In this document: positions 15,586 through 23,560 of the stretch, piece after piece | Layout of the letters: every line of letters starts with the position of its first letter | How positions within the stretch are numbered: position 1 is the stretch's first letter | Source: Actinomycetota bacterium | GTDB lineage: Bacteria > Actinomycetota > UBA4738 > HRBIN12 | Length of the DNA stretch: 38,347 bases | Direction of reading: 5' to 3' | Assembly (NCBI GenBank): GCA_005885035.1 | Contig: VAXZ01000009.1 | Span: 1 to 38,347 of the forward strand | Notes under the pieces: model-generated | The model's database searches: none | Seen by the model: the letters and a program-made list of their open reading frames with translations, nothing else | What the model was told of the DNA's origin: nothing | Translations under genes and position numbers: made by a program

Positions 15586-17709
15586 ATGGACCCCCCGGCG
15601 CCGTTCGCGAGGACTGAGCGACCTCGCACCGGCGAACTCGACGTGGTCTACGAGGCCACGTTCCGCGACCACCCGTCGTCGATCTGCATCCTGCGGCTGC
15701 GGGACCTGACCTTCGTGGCGGCGAACCCCGCGTTCGAACGTGCGAGCGGCCGATCGGTGGCCGATCTCGTCGGGCGCCGGCCCGACGAGATCGGACTGGT
15801 CGACCCGGCGGACGCGGCGACCTTGCATCGGGAGGTCGCTGCGCTCGAGGAGGGCGATCTCTCCGACTTCGTGACGCGGATCCGCTACCGGTTGCCCGAC
15901 GGCCGCGAGGCGTTCGCCCGGATGGCCGTCGGGCTCACGGACCTGCACGGAGAGCGGCACGTCATCGCGTCGTTCACGGACGCCTCGGCGGCGGTCCAAC
16001 AGGAGCTGGCGGTCGGGCGGCGGGATGCGATCCTCCAGACCATCGGCGCGGCGGCGCAGTTGTTCCTCCAAGCCGACCGCTGGGAGGACGCGATCGACGA
16101 GGTCCTCCGGCGGCTCGGGGAGGGTGCCGCCGTCTCGCGGGCGCACGTGTTCGAGAACGTGACCCTTCCCGGGGGCGAGCTCGGATCGACACATCGTTTC
16201 GAGTGGTGCGCGCCCGGCGTGGAGGCCCAGATCGGGAACCCCAACACGATCGATCAGGCCTTCGACCCCTCACAGGGCGAATGGCGCGCCACGCTCAGTC
16301 GGGGCGAGCCGTGGGCCGTGAACGTCGCCGACCTCCCCGCGGCCACGAGGGAAGAGTTCGCCGCGCAGGGCATCGTGTCGCTCCTCGACATGCCGATCTT
16401 CGCCGGGAAGGAGTGGTGGGGCTCCATCGGGTTCGACGATCGCGAGCACGAGCGCGAGTGGACCAGCGCCGAGATCGACGCCCTCCGAGTGGCGGCGGGC
16501 ACGCTCGGCGCCGCGATCCGCCGGCAGCAGACGGAGCGGAGCCTGCGTGAGACCGAGGAGCTCTACCGCACGCTCGTCGAGCAGATCCCGGCCGTCGTCT
16601 ACGTGAACGTGATCGGGGAGGACTACGTCCCGCTGTACACGAGCCCGGGCATCGAGCAGATGCTCGGTATCACCCCCGACGACTTCATGACCCGTCGGAT
16701 GTGGTTCGAGCTCGTGCATCCCGACGATCGAGAGCGTGTGAACGCGGAGGACGAACGCACCGAACGAACGCTGGAGCCGTTCTCGATCGAGTACCGGATG
16801 CTCCGCGCGGACGGTCGGGTCGTGTGGGTCCTCGACCAAGCCGAGGTCGTGCGCGACGAGAACGGCGACCCCCGCTTCTGGTCGGGCGTGATGTTCGACA
16901 TCACGAGCCTGAAGCAGGCGGAGGAGGACCTCGCTCGCGCGCTCGAGATCGAGCGGGAGGCCTCCGCTCGGCTCCGTTCGCTCGACGAGCTGAAGAACAC
17001 CTTCCTCCAGGCCGTCTCGCATGACCTGCGAACGCCGCTCACGTCGTTGCTCGGGAGCGCGCTGACGCTGGAGCGTGAGGACGTCGAGCTCGGCCCGGAG
17101 GTTCAGGCAGACCTCGTGCGCCGGATCGCCGGCAACGCGCGGAAGCTGCTGCGGCTCGTGACCGATCTGCTGGACCTCGACCGGCTCTCGCAGGGGCTCC
17201 TCGAACCGCAGCGCGCGACGGTCGACCTCGCCGAGGTGGTCCGCAACGTTGTCGCCGAATCCGATGCGGTCGCGGACCGGGATGTGTCGGTCGTTGCGAC
17301 CACGACGACGGTCGCGATCGACGTCCCGAAGGTCGAGCGGATCGTCGAGAACCTGTTGGTGAACGCGGCTCGACACACGCCCCCGAACGCCCATATCTGG
17401 ATCCGGGTCCAGCCCGGGAACGGGGGCGCGATCCTGGCGGTGGAGGATGACGGACCGGGACTCCCGCCCGAGGACCGCGAGCGGGTCTTCGGCGCGTTCG
17501 AACGGGGAGTGAACGCCGCCACGCATGCCCCCGGTTCCGGGATCGGACTGACGCTCGTGGCGCGGTTCGCCGAACTCCATGGAGGCAGGGCGTGGGCCGA
17601 GGAGCGGGAGGGGGGCGGCGCATCGTTCCTGGTCTGGCTGCCCTCGGGGGGCGCGGTGCCCCCCGCAGGAGGCACTCTTCTTCGTACCTGGCTAGACGCT
17701 CCTGGCTAG
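15586..17709 (+). CDS. PAS-GAF-PAS sensor histidine kinase
   Basis: A 707-residue cytoplasmic sensor kinase with no membrane segment. Residues 20-135 form a first PAS domain, 145-315 a GAF domain (ILQTIGAAAQLFLQADRWEDA to the WWGSIGFDD stretch), and 325-445 a second PAS with a PAC tail (IEYRMLRADGRVVWVLDQAE). HisKA has the phospho-acceptor H479 in AVSHDLRTPLTSLLG. The ATPase has N589/N593 in VENLLVNAARHTPP, DDGPGLP (621-627) and GSGIGLTL (650-657). I chose the ATG at 15586, just after a TACGAT -10. No response regulator is adjacent, so it is an orphan kinase here. Its last 20 residues are encoded by a hairpin and the next gene's promoter, and are probably not functional protein. Confidence 0.9.
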   Translation: MDPPAPFARTERPRTGELDVVYEATFRDHPSSICILRLRDLTFVAANPAFERASGRSVADLVGRRPDEIGLVDPADAATLHREVAALEEGDLSDFVTRIRYRLPDGREAFARMAVGLTDLHGERHVIASFTDASAAVQQELAVGRRDAILQTIGAAAQLFLQADRWEDAIDEVLRRLGEGAAVSRAHVFENVTLPGGELGSTHRFEWCAPGVEAQIGNPNTIDQAFDPSQGEWRATLSRGEPWAVNVADLPAATREEFAAQGIVSLLDMPIFAGKEWWGSIGFDDREHEREWTSAEIDALRVAAGTLGAAIRRQQTERSLRETEELYRTLVEQIPAVVYVNVIGEDYVPLYTSPGIEQMLGITPDDFMTRRMWFELVHPDDRERVNAEDERTERTLEPFSIEYRMLRADGRVVWVLDQAEVVRDENGDPRFWSGVMFDITSLKQAEEDLARALEIEREASARLRSLDELKNTFLQAVSHDLRTPLTSLLGSALTLEREDVELGPEVQADLVRRIAGNARKLLRLVTDLLDLDRLSQGLLEPQRATVDLAEVVRNVVAESDAVADRDVSVVATTTTVAIDVPKVERIVENLLVNAARHTPPNAHIWIRVQPGNGGAILAVEDDGPGLPPEDRERVFGAFERGVNAATHAPGSGIGLTLVARFAELHGGRAWAEEREGGGASFLVWLPSGGAVPPAGGTLLRTWLDAPG
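17645..17665 (+). terminator. Hairpin at the 3' end of the histidine kinase gene
   Basis: CGGGGGGC (17645-17652) pairs perfectly with GCCCCCCG (17658-17665) around a 5-base loop. It starts right after the last ATPase-domain codons and lies upstream of the GreA promoter. It may be a terminator overlapping the coding tail. Confidence 0.4.
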
Positions 17710-17712
17710 ACT
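17687..17712 (+). promoter_or_regulatory. Leaderless promoter of the GreA-like gene with tandem repeat
   Basis: The unit CCTGGCTAGAC occurs at 17687-17697 and 17701-17711, a 14-base period. The second copy creates TAGACT (17707-17712), which ends 7 bases before the ATG at 17720, a spacing that predicts a leaderless transcript; no Shine-Dalgarno motif is present. The first copy gives a second TAGACG box. Confidence 0.55.
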
Positions 17713-17719
17713 TTGGCGG

Positions 17720-18200
17720 ATGGCCGAACTCCCGGAGGAGCTGCGTAATCGCCCGCCCCGCCCCGCCGGCCAGGAGCCGACGGCGACGCTCACGTTGGAC
17801 GCGTACGGCCGCCTCCGTTCGGAGCTGGAGGAGCTCACCACCTCGGGTCGGGATGCGATCGCGGAACGCATCAAAGCCGCACGGGAGCACGGCGACATCC
17901 GTGAGAACGCCGAATACGACGCCGCGAAGAACGAGCAGGGGCTGATGGAAGCCCGCATCCGCAGCATCCAGGCGATGCTGCGTGACCCCGAGATCGTGGA
18001 GGCGCCCTCCGCGGCCGACGAGGTCGGTCCCGGGATGCTCGTCACCGTGAAGCCGCTCGACCTCGAGGACGAGGACGAGACCTACCTGCTGGCGGAGCAC
18101 GCCGAGGAGAAGGCGCCCGGAGCTCGAACCGTCACGACGTCGTCACCGTTCGGCTCGGCCCTCATGGGTGCAGCTGAAGGCGACGAGGTCTCGTCGCGGG
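17720..18200 (+). pseudogene. greA: GreA-like transcription elongation factor with damaged C-terminus
   Basis: Residues 1-157 are a GreA/GreB factor, which rescues backtracked RNA polymerase. The N-terminal coiled coil carries the acidic-tip motif HGDIRENAEYDAAKNEQG (D59, E62), and the FKBP-like C-terminal domain runs through VGPGMLVTVKPLD to SSPFGSALMGAAEGDEV. At that point (about 18191) homology stops, where 15-20 more residues and a stop are expected. The same frame has no stop until 19162, after crossing the phosphatidyltransferase in the wrong frame and re-entering the Rieske-like gene by coincidence of phase. I give only the recognisable extent. A frameshift or small deletion near 18191-18230 is the likely cause; tip residues are intact, but the lost strands belong to the polymerase-binding domain. 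Confidence 0.65.
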
Positions 18201-18275
18201 CAACAGGTCCGGGAAGCGCCTCGTGTCCGGGACATGCCGGCCCCACGGAAGAACGAGAGCGCGGCCGGAGGCGCG

Positions 18276-18836
18276 ATGCAGCGCGTCTTCGCGTGGCCCT
18301 ACCGAGGGATCCTCGCGTTCCTCATCTGGACAGGTGTTCGGCCGTGGCAGCTCACCTTGCTCTCGCTCGCGTTGAACGTCGTCACGGGTGTGCTGATCGT
18401 GAGCGGTGCGTGGCTCGCGGCCGGAGGCGTCCTAATCCTCGCGGGTGCGTGCGACGTCTTCGACGGCTCCGTTGCCCGGCACCGCGGCGAGGCCAAGCGG
18501 GCCGGCGCCTTCATGGACTCCGTGCTCGACCGCGTGTCCGACATGATCCTGTTCTCATGCCTGTTCTGGCGTCTCGCGGCCGATGGGAGAGGCTTCGAAG
18601 CGGCGCTCGCGTTGGTGACGCTGATCGTGAGCCTCGTGGTCAGCCACATCCGCGCCGAGGCCGAGGCGGCCGGGGTCCTGTTGAGCGACGGATTGTTCCA
18701 GCGGCTCGAACGCGTCCTGGCGCTGATCGTCGGGCTGGTGATCCCCGGTGCGATGCTGCCTGTCCTCGTGCTCCTCGCCGTCCTGGGGACCGTGACGGTC
18801 GTGCAGCGTGTGTACTCGGCGCTGCGAGGCGCCTGA
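18276..18836 (+). CDS. CDP-alcohol phosphatidyltransferase
   Basis: A 186-residue integral membrane enzyme that transfers a phosphatidyl group from CDP-diacylglycerol to an alcohol such as glycerol phosphate or inositol phosphate. The complete family signature D-x2-D-G-x2-A-R-x8-G-x3-D-x3-D is present as D60, D63, G64, A67, R68, G77, D81 and D85 (ACDVFDGSVARHRG then GAFMDSVLD). About five or six hydrophobic helices are visible. I chose the ATG at 18276, preceded by CCGGAGG; an ATG at 18234 would add 14 residues and is possible. It overlaps the Rieske-like gene by one base (TGATG). The alcohol acceptor cannot be told from sequence. Confidence 0.87.
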   Translation: MQRVFAWPYRGILAFLIWTGVRPWQLTLLSLALNVVTGVLIVSGAWLAAGGVLILAGACDVFDGSVARHRGEAKRAGAFMDSVLDRVSDMILFSCLFWRLAADGRGFEAALALVTLIVSLVVSHIRAEAEAAGVLLSDGLFQRLERVLALIVGLVIPGAMLPVLVLLAVLGTVTVVQRVYSALRGA

Positions 18837-19162
18837 TGACCGAGTTCGTCCGGGTGGGCTCGCTCGCCGAGATCCCCGAGGGCGAGCTGCGCGCCTACGA
18901 CATCCCCTCGGGCCGGGTCGTCGTGACGCACGACGAGCGACGGTTGTTCGCGGTCAGCGAGACGTGCACGGGTAACGGGTGCGCGCTCGCCGACGGGACG
19001 TTCGACGATCGATCGGATCGGCTCCTGTGCGCCGCGTGCGAGAGCGTGTTCGACGCCGAGACCGGCGAGCCCCTCGAGGGTCCCGCCCGCGATCCGCTCG
19101 CGGTGTTCACCGCCCGTGAGGTCGACGGGTGGGTCGAGATCTCGGCCGAGCCGGTCGGCTAG
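18836..19162 (+). CDS. Rieske-fold protein with both histidine ligands replaced
   Basis: A 108-residue protein that aligns along its length with small Rieske [2Fe-2S] ferredoxins: [26 protein letters not shown], then [27 protein letters not shown] and DGWVEI. The two cluster motifs, normally C-x-H and C-x2-H, read C44-T-G46 and C65-A-A-C68. Both histidines are gone, and an extra C49 makes a set of four cysteines (C44, C49, C65, C68). A normal Rieske cluster is therefore unlikely; a four-cysteine iron-sulfur or zinc site, or a purely structural role, is possible. Start ATG at 18836 overlaps the preceding stop. No oxygenase or oxidoreductase partner is adjacent. Confidence 0.8.
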   Translation: MTEFVRVGSLAEIPEGELRAYDIPSGRVVVTHDERRLFAVSETCTGNGCALADGTFDDRSDRLLCAACESVFDAETGEPLEGPARDPLAVFTAREVDGWVEISAEPVG

Positions 19163-19192
19163 ATCGGCCTTCCTCGTCGACCGACGGGGCGG

Positions 19193-19198
19193 TAGGCT
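19193..19198 (+). promoter_or_regulatory. Possible -10 box of the trpB2 gene
   Basis: TAGGCT lies about 30 bases before the ATG at 19227, leaving a short leader that carries the site CAGGAGG. The -35 is weak. Confidence 0.4.
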
Positions 19199-19226
19199 CG
19201 GCGCTCGTCCCCACAGGAGGTCGCGC

Positions 19227-20984
19227 ATGATGGAGCCCAACCGGTTCGACCTGTCGCAGGACCGTTTGCCGACCGCGTGGTTCAACATCATGCCGTCGCT
19301 CGTCCGGGCCGGGATCCAGCCCTTGCCGCCGCTGCACCCGGGGACGAAGGAGCCCGTGACGCCGGACCTGCTGGCGCCGCTGTTCCCCGAGGCGCTGATC
19401 ATGCAGGAGGTCGCGACCGACGAGTGGATCGACATCCCGGGCGGCATCCTCGACGTCTACCGGCTCTGGCGACCCTCGCCGTTGCATCGGGCTGTTCGCC
19501 TGGAGCAGGCGCTCCAGACGCCGGCTCGGATCTATTACAAGTACGAAGGGGTCTCGCCGGCCGGGTCGCACAAGCCGAACACCGCGGTCGCCCAGGCCTT
19601 CTACAACAGGGAGGCCGGGACGAAGCGGATCGCGACCGAGACGGGAGCCGGGCAGTGGGGCTCCGCGCTGTCGATGGCGTGCTCGTTCTTCGGGATCGGG
19701 TGCCAGGTCTTCATGGTGAAGGCCTCGTACGAGCAGAAGCCGTACCGCCGGATCTTCATGGAGACCTTCGGGGCCGAGGTGATCCCGTCGCCGTCGCCCA
19801 CGACGCAGGCCGGCAAGACGATCCTCGAGGCGCATCCGGACTCGACCGGGTCGCTCGGTATCGCGATCAGTGAGGCGGTGGAGGTGGCGGCCACGTCGAA
19901 CGGCGCGGTGAAGTACTCGCTCGGCTCGGTGCTGAACCACGTCTTGCTCCACCAGACCGTGATCGGGCTCGAGGCGAAGGAGCAGATGAAGCTCGCCGGT
20001 GAGAGCGATCCGCACGTCGTGATCGGGTGCGTCGGCGGCGGCTCGAGCTACGCCGGCCTCGCGTACCCGTTCATCGCCGACCGTTTGGCCGGTCGAACGC
20101 AGACGAGATTCATCGCGACCGAGCCTGCGGCATGTCCCACCCTGACGAAGGGGCGGTTCGCCTACGACCTCGCCGACGCCGCCGGGATGACGCCGCTGCT
20201 GCCGATGTACACGCTCGGGCACACGTTCGTGCCGGCTCCGGTGCATGCGGGAGGCCTTCGCTACCACGGCGATTCCCCGTCGCTGTCGTTGTTGGTGAAG
20301 CACGGACACATGGAGGCGCGCGCCTACACACAGAACGAGGTGTTCGACGCCGCGGTGCGGTTCGCCGGCGCCGAGGGGATCATCCCCGCGCCCGAGTCCG
20401 CGCACGGGCTCAAGGCCGTGATCGAGGAGGCCGACGCCGCGCGGGAAGCCGACGAGGAGCGCGTGATCCTGGTCAACCTCTCGGGGCACGGCTACTTCGA
20501 CATGCAGGCCTACGACGACTATCTCAACGGCCGGCTGCCGGACTTCGAGTTCGATCCGGCCGCGGAGGACGCCGCGAGAAACGGATCGGGTTGCAGGAGC
20601 GCGGGCTCGCCGTCCAGCTCGTCGCGTGGGCGGGTGAGGAGCCGGCCGGCCGCGCGATGGTGGTGTTCCCGGGTCATCCGGAGTGGTCGCCGTCCGCGTA
20701 TCGCGAGGGCTGCCCCGAGATCCGGGACCTCGGGGTCGGCCCCGCGTGGCGCCGTCGCGGGATCGCGACGGCGCTGGTCGCCGCCGCCGAGCGCGAGACG
20801 CGCTCGGCGGGCTTCCCCCGTTTGGGGCTGGGTGTGGGGCTCGACGACGACTACGCGGCCGCGCGCTCGTTGTACGAGCGCCTCGGGTACGTGTTCGCCC
20901 ACGGACCGTTCGTGCAGGCGGCTCGCCTCGAGATGGACGACGGCACGTCGCTTCCCGTCGCCGGTGTCTGCACCTACCTGGTGA
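19227..20984 (+). CDS. TrpB2-type tryptophan synthase beta chain, 3' end lost
   Basis: Residues 1-450 (to about 20577) form an essentially full-length TrpB2, the PLP enzyme joining indole and serine. The TrpB2-specific N-terminus is present ([17 protein letters not shown] and ALIMQEV), K116 in GSHKPNTA is the PLP lysine, [12 protein letters not shown] binds substrate, [11 protein letters not shown] holds the PLP phosphate and [13 protein letters not shown] follows. Start ATG at 19227 after CAGGAGG (an adjacent ATG at 19230 is also usable). After DPAAEDAAR the frame runs on to 20984 as serine/arginine-rich wrong-frame reading of the GNAT gene, so the natural end and stop are missing. No trpA or other trp gene is near; TrpB2 often stands alone and may serve indole salvage. 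Confidence 0.85.
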   Translation: MMEPNRFDLSQDRLPTAWFNIMPSLVRAGIQPLPPLHPGTKEPVTPDLLAPLFPEALIMQEVATDEWIDIPGGILDVYRLWRPSPLHRAVRLEQALQTPARIYYKYEGVSPAGSHKPNTAVAQAFYNREAGTKRIATETGAGQWGSALSMACSFFGIGCQVFMVKASYEQKPYRRIFMETFGAEVIPSPSPTTQAGKTILEAHPDSTGSLGIAISEAVEVAATSNGAVKYSLGSVLNHVLLHQTVIGLEAKEQMKLAGESDPHVVIGCVGGGSSYAGLAYPFIADRLAGRTQTRFIATEPAACPTLTKGRFAYDLADAAGMTPLLPMYTLGHTFVPAPVHAGGLRYHGDSPSLSLLVKHGHMEARAYTQNEVFDAAVRFAGAEGIIPAPESAHGLKAVIEEADAAREADEERVILVNLSGHGYFDMQAYDDYLNGRLPDFEFDPAAEDAARNGSGCRSAGSPSSSSRGRVRSRPAARWWCSRVIRSGRRPRIARAAPRSGTSGSAPRGAVAGSRRRWSPPPSARRARRASPVWGWVWGSTTTTRPRARCTSASGTCSPTDRSCRRLASRWTTARRFPSPVSAPTW

Positions 20985-21025
20985 AGGAGCTCACCGACGG
21001 AGGTTCCGCCGGTCACCCTTCGTAG
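20591..21025 (+). CDS. GNAT-family N-acetyltransferase, N-terminus truncated
   Basis: The frame shows the core of a GNAT fold: strands [19 protein letters not shown], the acetyl-CoA motif A region [25 protein letters not shown] with the RRRGIA pyrophosphate loop, and the C-terminal motif B with [12 protein letters not shown]. The first strand and two helices, some 40-50 residues, are missing because the frame joins the TrpB2 coding end out of phase. TTG at 20591 is the only nearby start and has no good ribosome site; I use it only to give a coordinate. The 3' end overlaps the stop of the minus-strand SGNH gene by 13 bases. Substrate unknown; function doubtful if the truncation is real. Confidence 0.65.
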   Translation: MQERGLAVQLVAWAGEEPAGRAMVVFPGHPEWSPSAYREGCPEIRDLGVGPAWRRRGIATALVAAAERETRSAGFPRLGLGVGLDDDYAAARSLYERLGYVFAHGPFVQAARLEMDDGTSLPVAGVCTYLVKELTDGGSAGHPS

Positions 21026-22077
21026 GTGCGGGGGTCCAACTGGAACTGTTGCGTGGCGAACCGGGCGACCAGACGCATCAGGATCGTGTATCCGTCCGCG
21101 TTGAAGTGCACGCCGTCATCCGCACGGACGAGGGTGAGCTGTTTGCCGTCGTGGTAATACGCGGTGTAGCCACCGCCAGGTGCGGCGAACGTGTTCCACG
21201 TGTCGAAGAACGCCACGTTCGTGAGTCCGTCGGCAACGGCCTGGAAGGCACCGTTCTGTCGCTCGATGAACTCCCAGCGCCTCGTATCGCGGGGGTTCGG
21301 GAGCCCGACCCAGATCACGTGTCCCCCCTCGGACGTCGCGACCCGGGCGAACGAGCGCACGCGCTGTTCGTACGCGGGAGGGAAATCCCCCGTGCCGACC
21401 TGGGCAACCAGCTGCCCTTCGGGCGTCACCAACGACTGGGCGTCGTTCTCCCCGAGCATCACGATCGTCAGGTCGGGACGGGATCGATCGACGATGAGCC
21501 GCATCTGTGCCGGCCAGTTGAAGTAGTCGGGGCGAGAGAGTCCCGTCGAGATCCGGCCTTGCTTGATCACGTCCACGAGGGACGGCTTGAACACCCGCTC
21601 GGCGAACGACCCGATCCCTTGGGCAAGCGAATCTCCGACGACCACCACGCGCAACGGCTTCGCGGCGGTGGGCTCGCGGATCTTCGTGTCGCGCTGCGGG
21701 TGACCGCTGAGGTGGCTCGGCGTCGGAACGCTCGGCAACGGGTCGACGTCGCCGGCGCCGCCGACCGCTTCGTTCGGACGGCGACCGAGCGCGCTGCTGG
21801 CGTTGTCGATCAGCCCGGTGAGGCCGAGTCGACCCTCCACCCATACGACCGGTCGGAGGATCGCGAGCGAAACGGTCCTGCGGATGCCGTCGGGTTGGGC
21901 CTCGGATGATCGCTTCAGCTCGGGCGCGTACAGCAGGCCCCACAGGAGTATGCCGACCAGGAGCACCACGAGGACCCGCCCCGCGGGCATGCCCCGCCGG
22001 CCCGGAGGCAGGCCGTCGGCAGGGTCGTTCGGCCGCTCGTGCCCGGCCGTCGTGCGTTCCTGGGTGTCGGTGGTCAT
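21013..22077 (-). CDS. Membrane-anchored SGNH/GDSL hydrolase (DUF459-like)
   Basis: A 354-residue protein with one N-terminal membrane anchor (about 34-50, VLVVLLVGILLWGLLY) and an extracytoplasmic SGNH esterase/acyltransferase domain. The blocks are visible: VVVGDSLAQG with S150, GEND with N211, and DGVHFNADGY with D321 and H324 as catalytic residues. It follows the MBOAT gene by one base in the same operon, a pairing known for alginate and cell-wall O-acetylation (AlgI with AlgX/AlgJ; PatA/PatB), where the MBOAT moves acetyl groups across the membrane and the SGNH protein places them on a sugar. The acceptor here is unknown. It converges with the truncated GNAT gene. Confidence 0.85.
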   Translation of the reverse strand: MTTDTQERTTAGHERPNDPADGLPPGRRGMPAGRVLVVLLVGILLWGLLYAPELKRSSEAQPDGIRRTVSLAILRPVVWVEGRLGLTGLIDNASSALGRRPNEAVGGAGDVDPLPSVPTPSHLSGHPQRDTKIREPTAAKPLRVVVVGDSLAQGIGSFAERVFKPSLVDVIKQGRISTGLSRPDYFNWPAQMRLIVDRSRPDLTIVMLGENDAQSLVTPEGQLVAQVGTGDFPPAYEQRVRSFARVATSEGGHVIWVGLPNPRDTRRWEFIERQNGAFQAVADGLTNVAFFDTWNTFAAPGGGYTAYYHDGKQLTLVRADDGVHFNADGYTILMRLVARFATQQFQLDPRTYEG

Positions 22078-22078
22078 C

Positions 22079-23506
22079 TCAGAATTGGAAGTAGATGAAC
22101 GGCGCGACGCCGCGGGGCCCGAGCGTCGTTATCAGGAAGAGTACGACCGCGACCGTGATGCCCAGCGGGACCGGGCGGAGCCGCGAAAGAGCCGCCTTGA
22201 GCCGTTCCGCGGGCCGATGTGGAAGGAACTGTGTCACGAGCCCGGCGGAGATCGCCAAGAGGACGGGGGTGGTGACGAGGGGTGAGGGGAGCCGCCACGC
22301 GGTCAGGGTCCGCGCGAGCAGGGCGACAGCGGTCGCGACCGAGTCCGCTCGGAACAGCGTCCATGCGATGCAGACGAGCGTGAAGGTGGCGAGCCGCTGC
22401 ATCCAATGGACGAGGAGGGTGTCCGGCGGCTCGGCGAGCTGCCCCGCCTTCCGCTTGCCCTCCTTCCAGTGCCCCACCGCCAGGTAGGCCCCGTGCAGAC
22501 CGCCCCACACGACGAAATGCCATGCCGCGCCGTGCCACAGACCGCCCAGAAGCATCGTGATCATCAGGTTGAGGTAGGTGCGAGCCGACCCCTTGCGGTT
22601 GCCGCCGAGCGGGATGTAGAGGTAGTCGCGCAGCCACCGGGACAGCGTCATGTGCCAGCGACGCCAGAACTCCTGCACGGAGCGCGCGCTGTAGGGACGG
22701 TCGAAGTTCTGCGGGAACCGGAACCCGAGGAGCTTCGCGACCCCGATCGCGATGTCGGTGTACCCGCTGAAGTCGCAGTAGATCTGGACCGCGTAGGCGA
22801 CGATCCCGATGACCACCTCGGGAGAGCTGTGCCGAGCGGGATCGCCGAAGACGGGATCGACGATCGCGCCCGCGAGGTAGTTGGCGATCACCACCTTCTT
22901 GAACAACCCACCGAGGATCAGCCACATCGCCCCCGCGACATCGATCTGGCGGGGGTCGCGTCGCACGACGAGTTGGGGGATGAGCTCGTTCGGACGCACG
23001 ATCGGCCCCGCGACGAGGTGGGGGAAGAAGGATAGGTACAGGAACAGGTCGACCCAGCTCGCGATCTCGAAGTCGCCGCGGTAGATGTCCACGACGTAGG
23101 CGATCGCCATGAACGTGTAGAACGAGACCCCCACCGGCAGCACGACCTGGATCAGGGGCGGGGCGACGTGCAGCCCGAACGAGGTGGCGGCGTTCGTGAC
23201 GTTGACGGTGAAGAAGCCGTAGTACTTGAAGTAGAGGAGAGGGGCGATCGTTGCAGCGACGCCAAGCGCGAGGGCGAGGGTTCGGCGTTTCGCGTGGTGT
23301 TGGCGATCCACGGCGATCGCGGCGACCTGGGTGATCAGCGACACGGCCGCGAGGAGGAAGACGTAACGCCAGTTCCACCAGCCGTAGAACACGTAGCTCG
23401 CCGCGATCATGAATGGCTTCCACACCCGGGGGTTGTGGTTCAGCCACCAGTGGCCCAGGAAGACCAGGCAGAAGAAGATCGCGAAGTCCGTCGTGGGGAA
23501 GAGCAT
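22079..23506 (-). CDS. MBOAT O-acyltransferase (AlgI/DltB-like)
   Basis: A 475-residue polytopic membrane protein of the AlgI/PatA/DltB family, which takes acyl groups from a cytoplasmic donor and passes them to the cell exterior. Signatures seen are YVFYGWWNWRY (39-49), PLLYFKYYGFF, the GVSFYTFMAIAYVVDIYRG stretch (126-144), SFFPHLVAGPI, YCDFSGYTDIAIG, FWRRWHMTLSRWLRDYLYIPLGGN (H285) and MLLGGLWHGAAWHFVVWGGLHG with the conserved H325. It is full length with an ATG at 23506. The downstream SGNH hydrolase begins one base after its stop. No alginate, cellulose or teichoic-acid gene is nearby, so the modified polymer is unknown; the glycosyltransferases at 27.8-30.1 kb are a distant candidate. 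Confidence 0.92.
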   Translation of the reverse strand: MLFPTTDFAIFFCLVFLGHWWLNHNPRVWKPFMIAASYVFYGWWNWRYVFLLAAVSLITQVAAIAVDRQHHAKRRTLALALGVAATIAPLLYFKYYGFFTVNVTNAATSFGLHVAPPLIQVVLPVGVSFYTFMAIAYVVDIYRGDFEIASWVDLFLYLSFFPHLVAGPIVRPNELIPQLVVRRDPRQIDVAGAMWLILGGLFKKVVIANYLAGAIVDPVFGDPARHSSPEVVIGIVAYAVQIYCDFSGYTDIAIGVAKLLGFRFPQNFDRPYSARSVQEFWRRWHMTLSRWLRDYLYIPLGGNRKGSARTYLNLMITMLLGGLWHGAAWHFVVWGGLHGAYLAVGHWKEGKRKAGQLAEPPDTLLVHWMQRLATFTLVCIAWTLFRADSVATAVALLARTLTAWRLPSPLVTTPVLLAISAGLVTQFLPHRPAERLKAALSRLRPVPLGITVAVVLFLITTLGPRGVAPFIYFQF

Positions 23507-23516
23507 CGCGCCCCGG

Positions 23517-23522
23517 ATGCTA
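23517..23522 (-). promoter_or_regulatory. Possible -10 box close to the MBOAT start
   Basis: TAGCAT on the minus strand ends 10 bases before the ATG at 23506, predicting a leader of only a few bases. No Shine-Dalgarno motif is seen there. Low certainty. Confidence 0.35.
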
Positions 23523-23560
23523 CGCCACGTGTCGGACGCGGCCCGGAGCGGAAGTGAAGC

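Noticed and set aside
17720-19162. A 480-residue GreA-Rieske fusion protein
   Set aside because: The middle is wrong-frame reading of a complete phosphatidyltransferase with an intact catalytic motif. The two ends share a frame by chance after GreA lost its stop.
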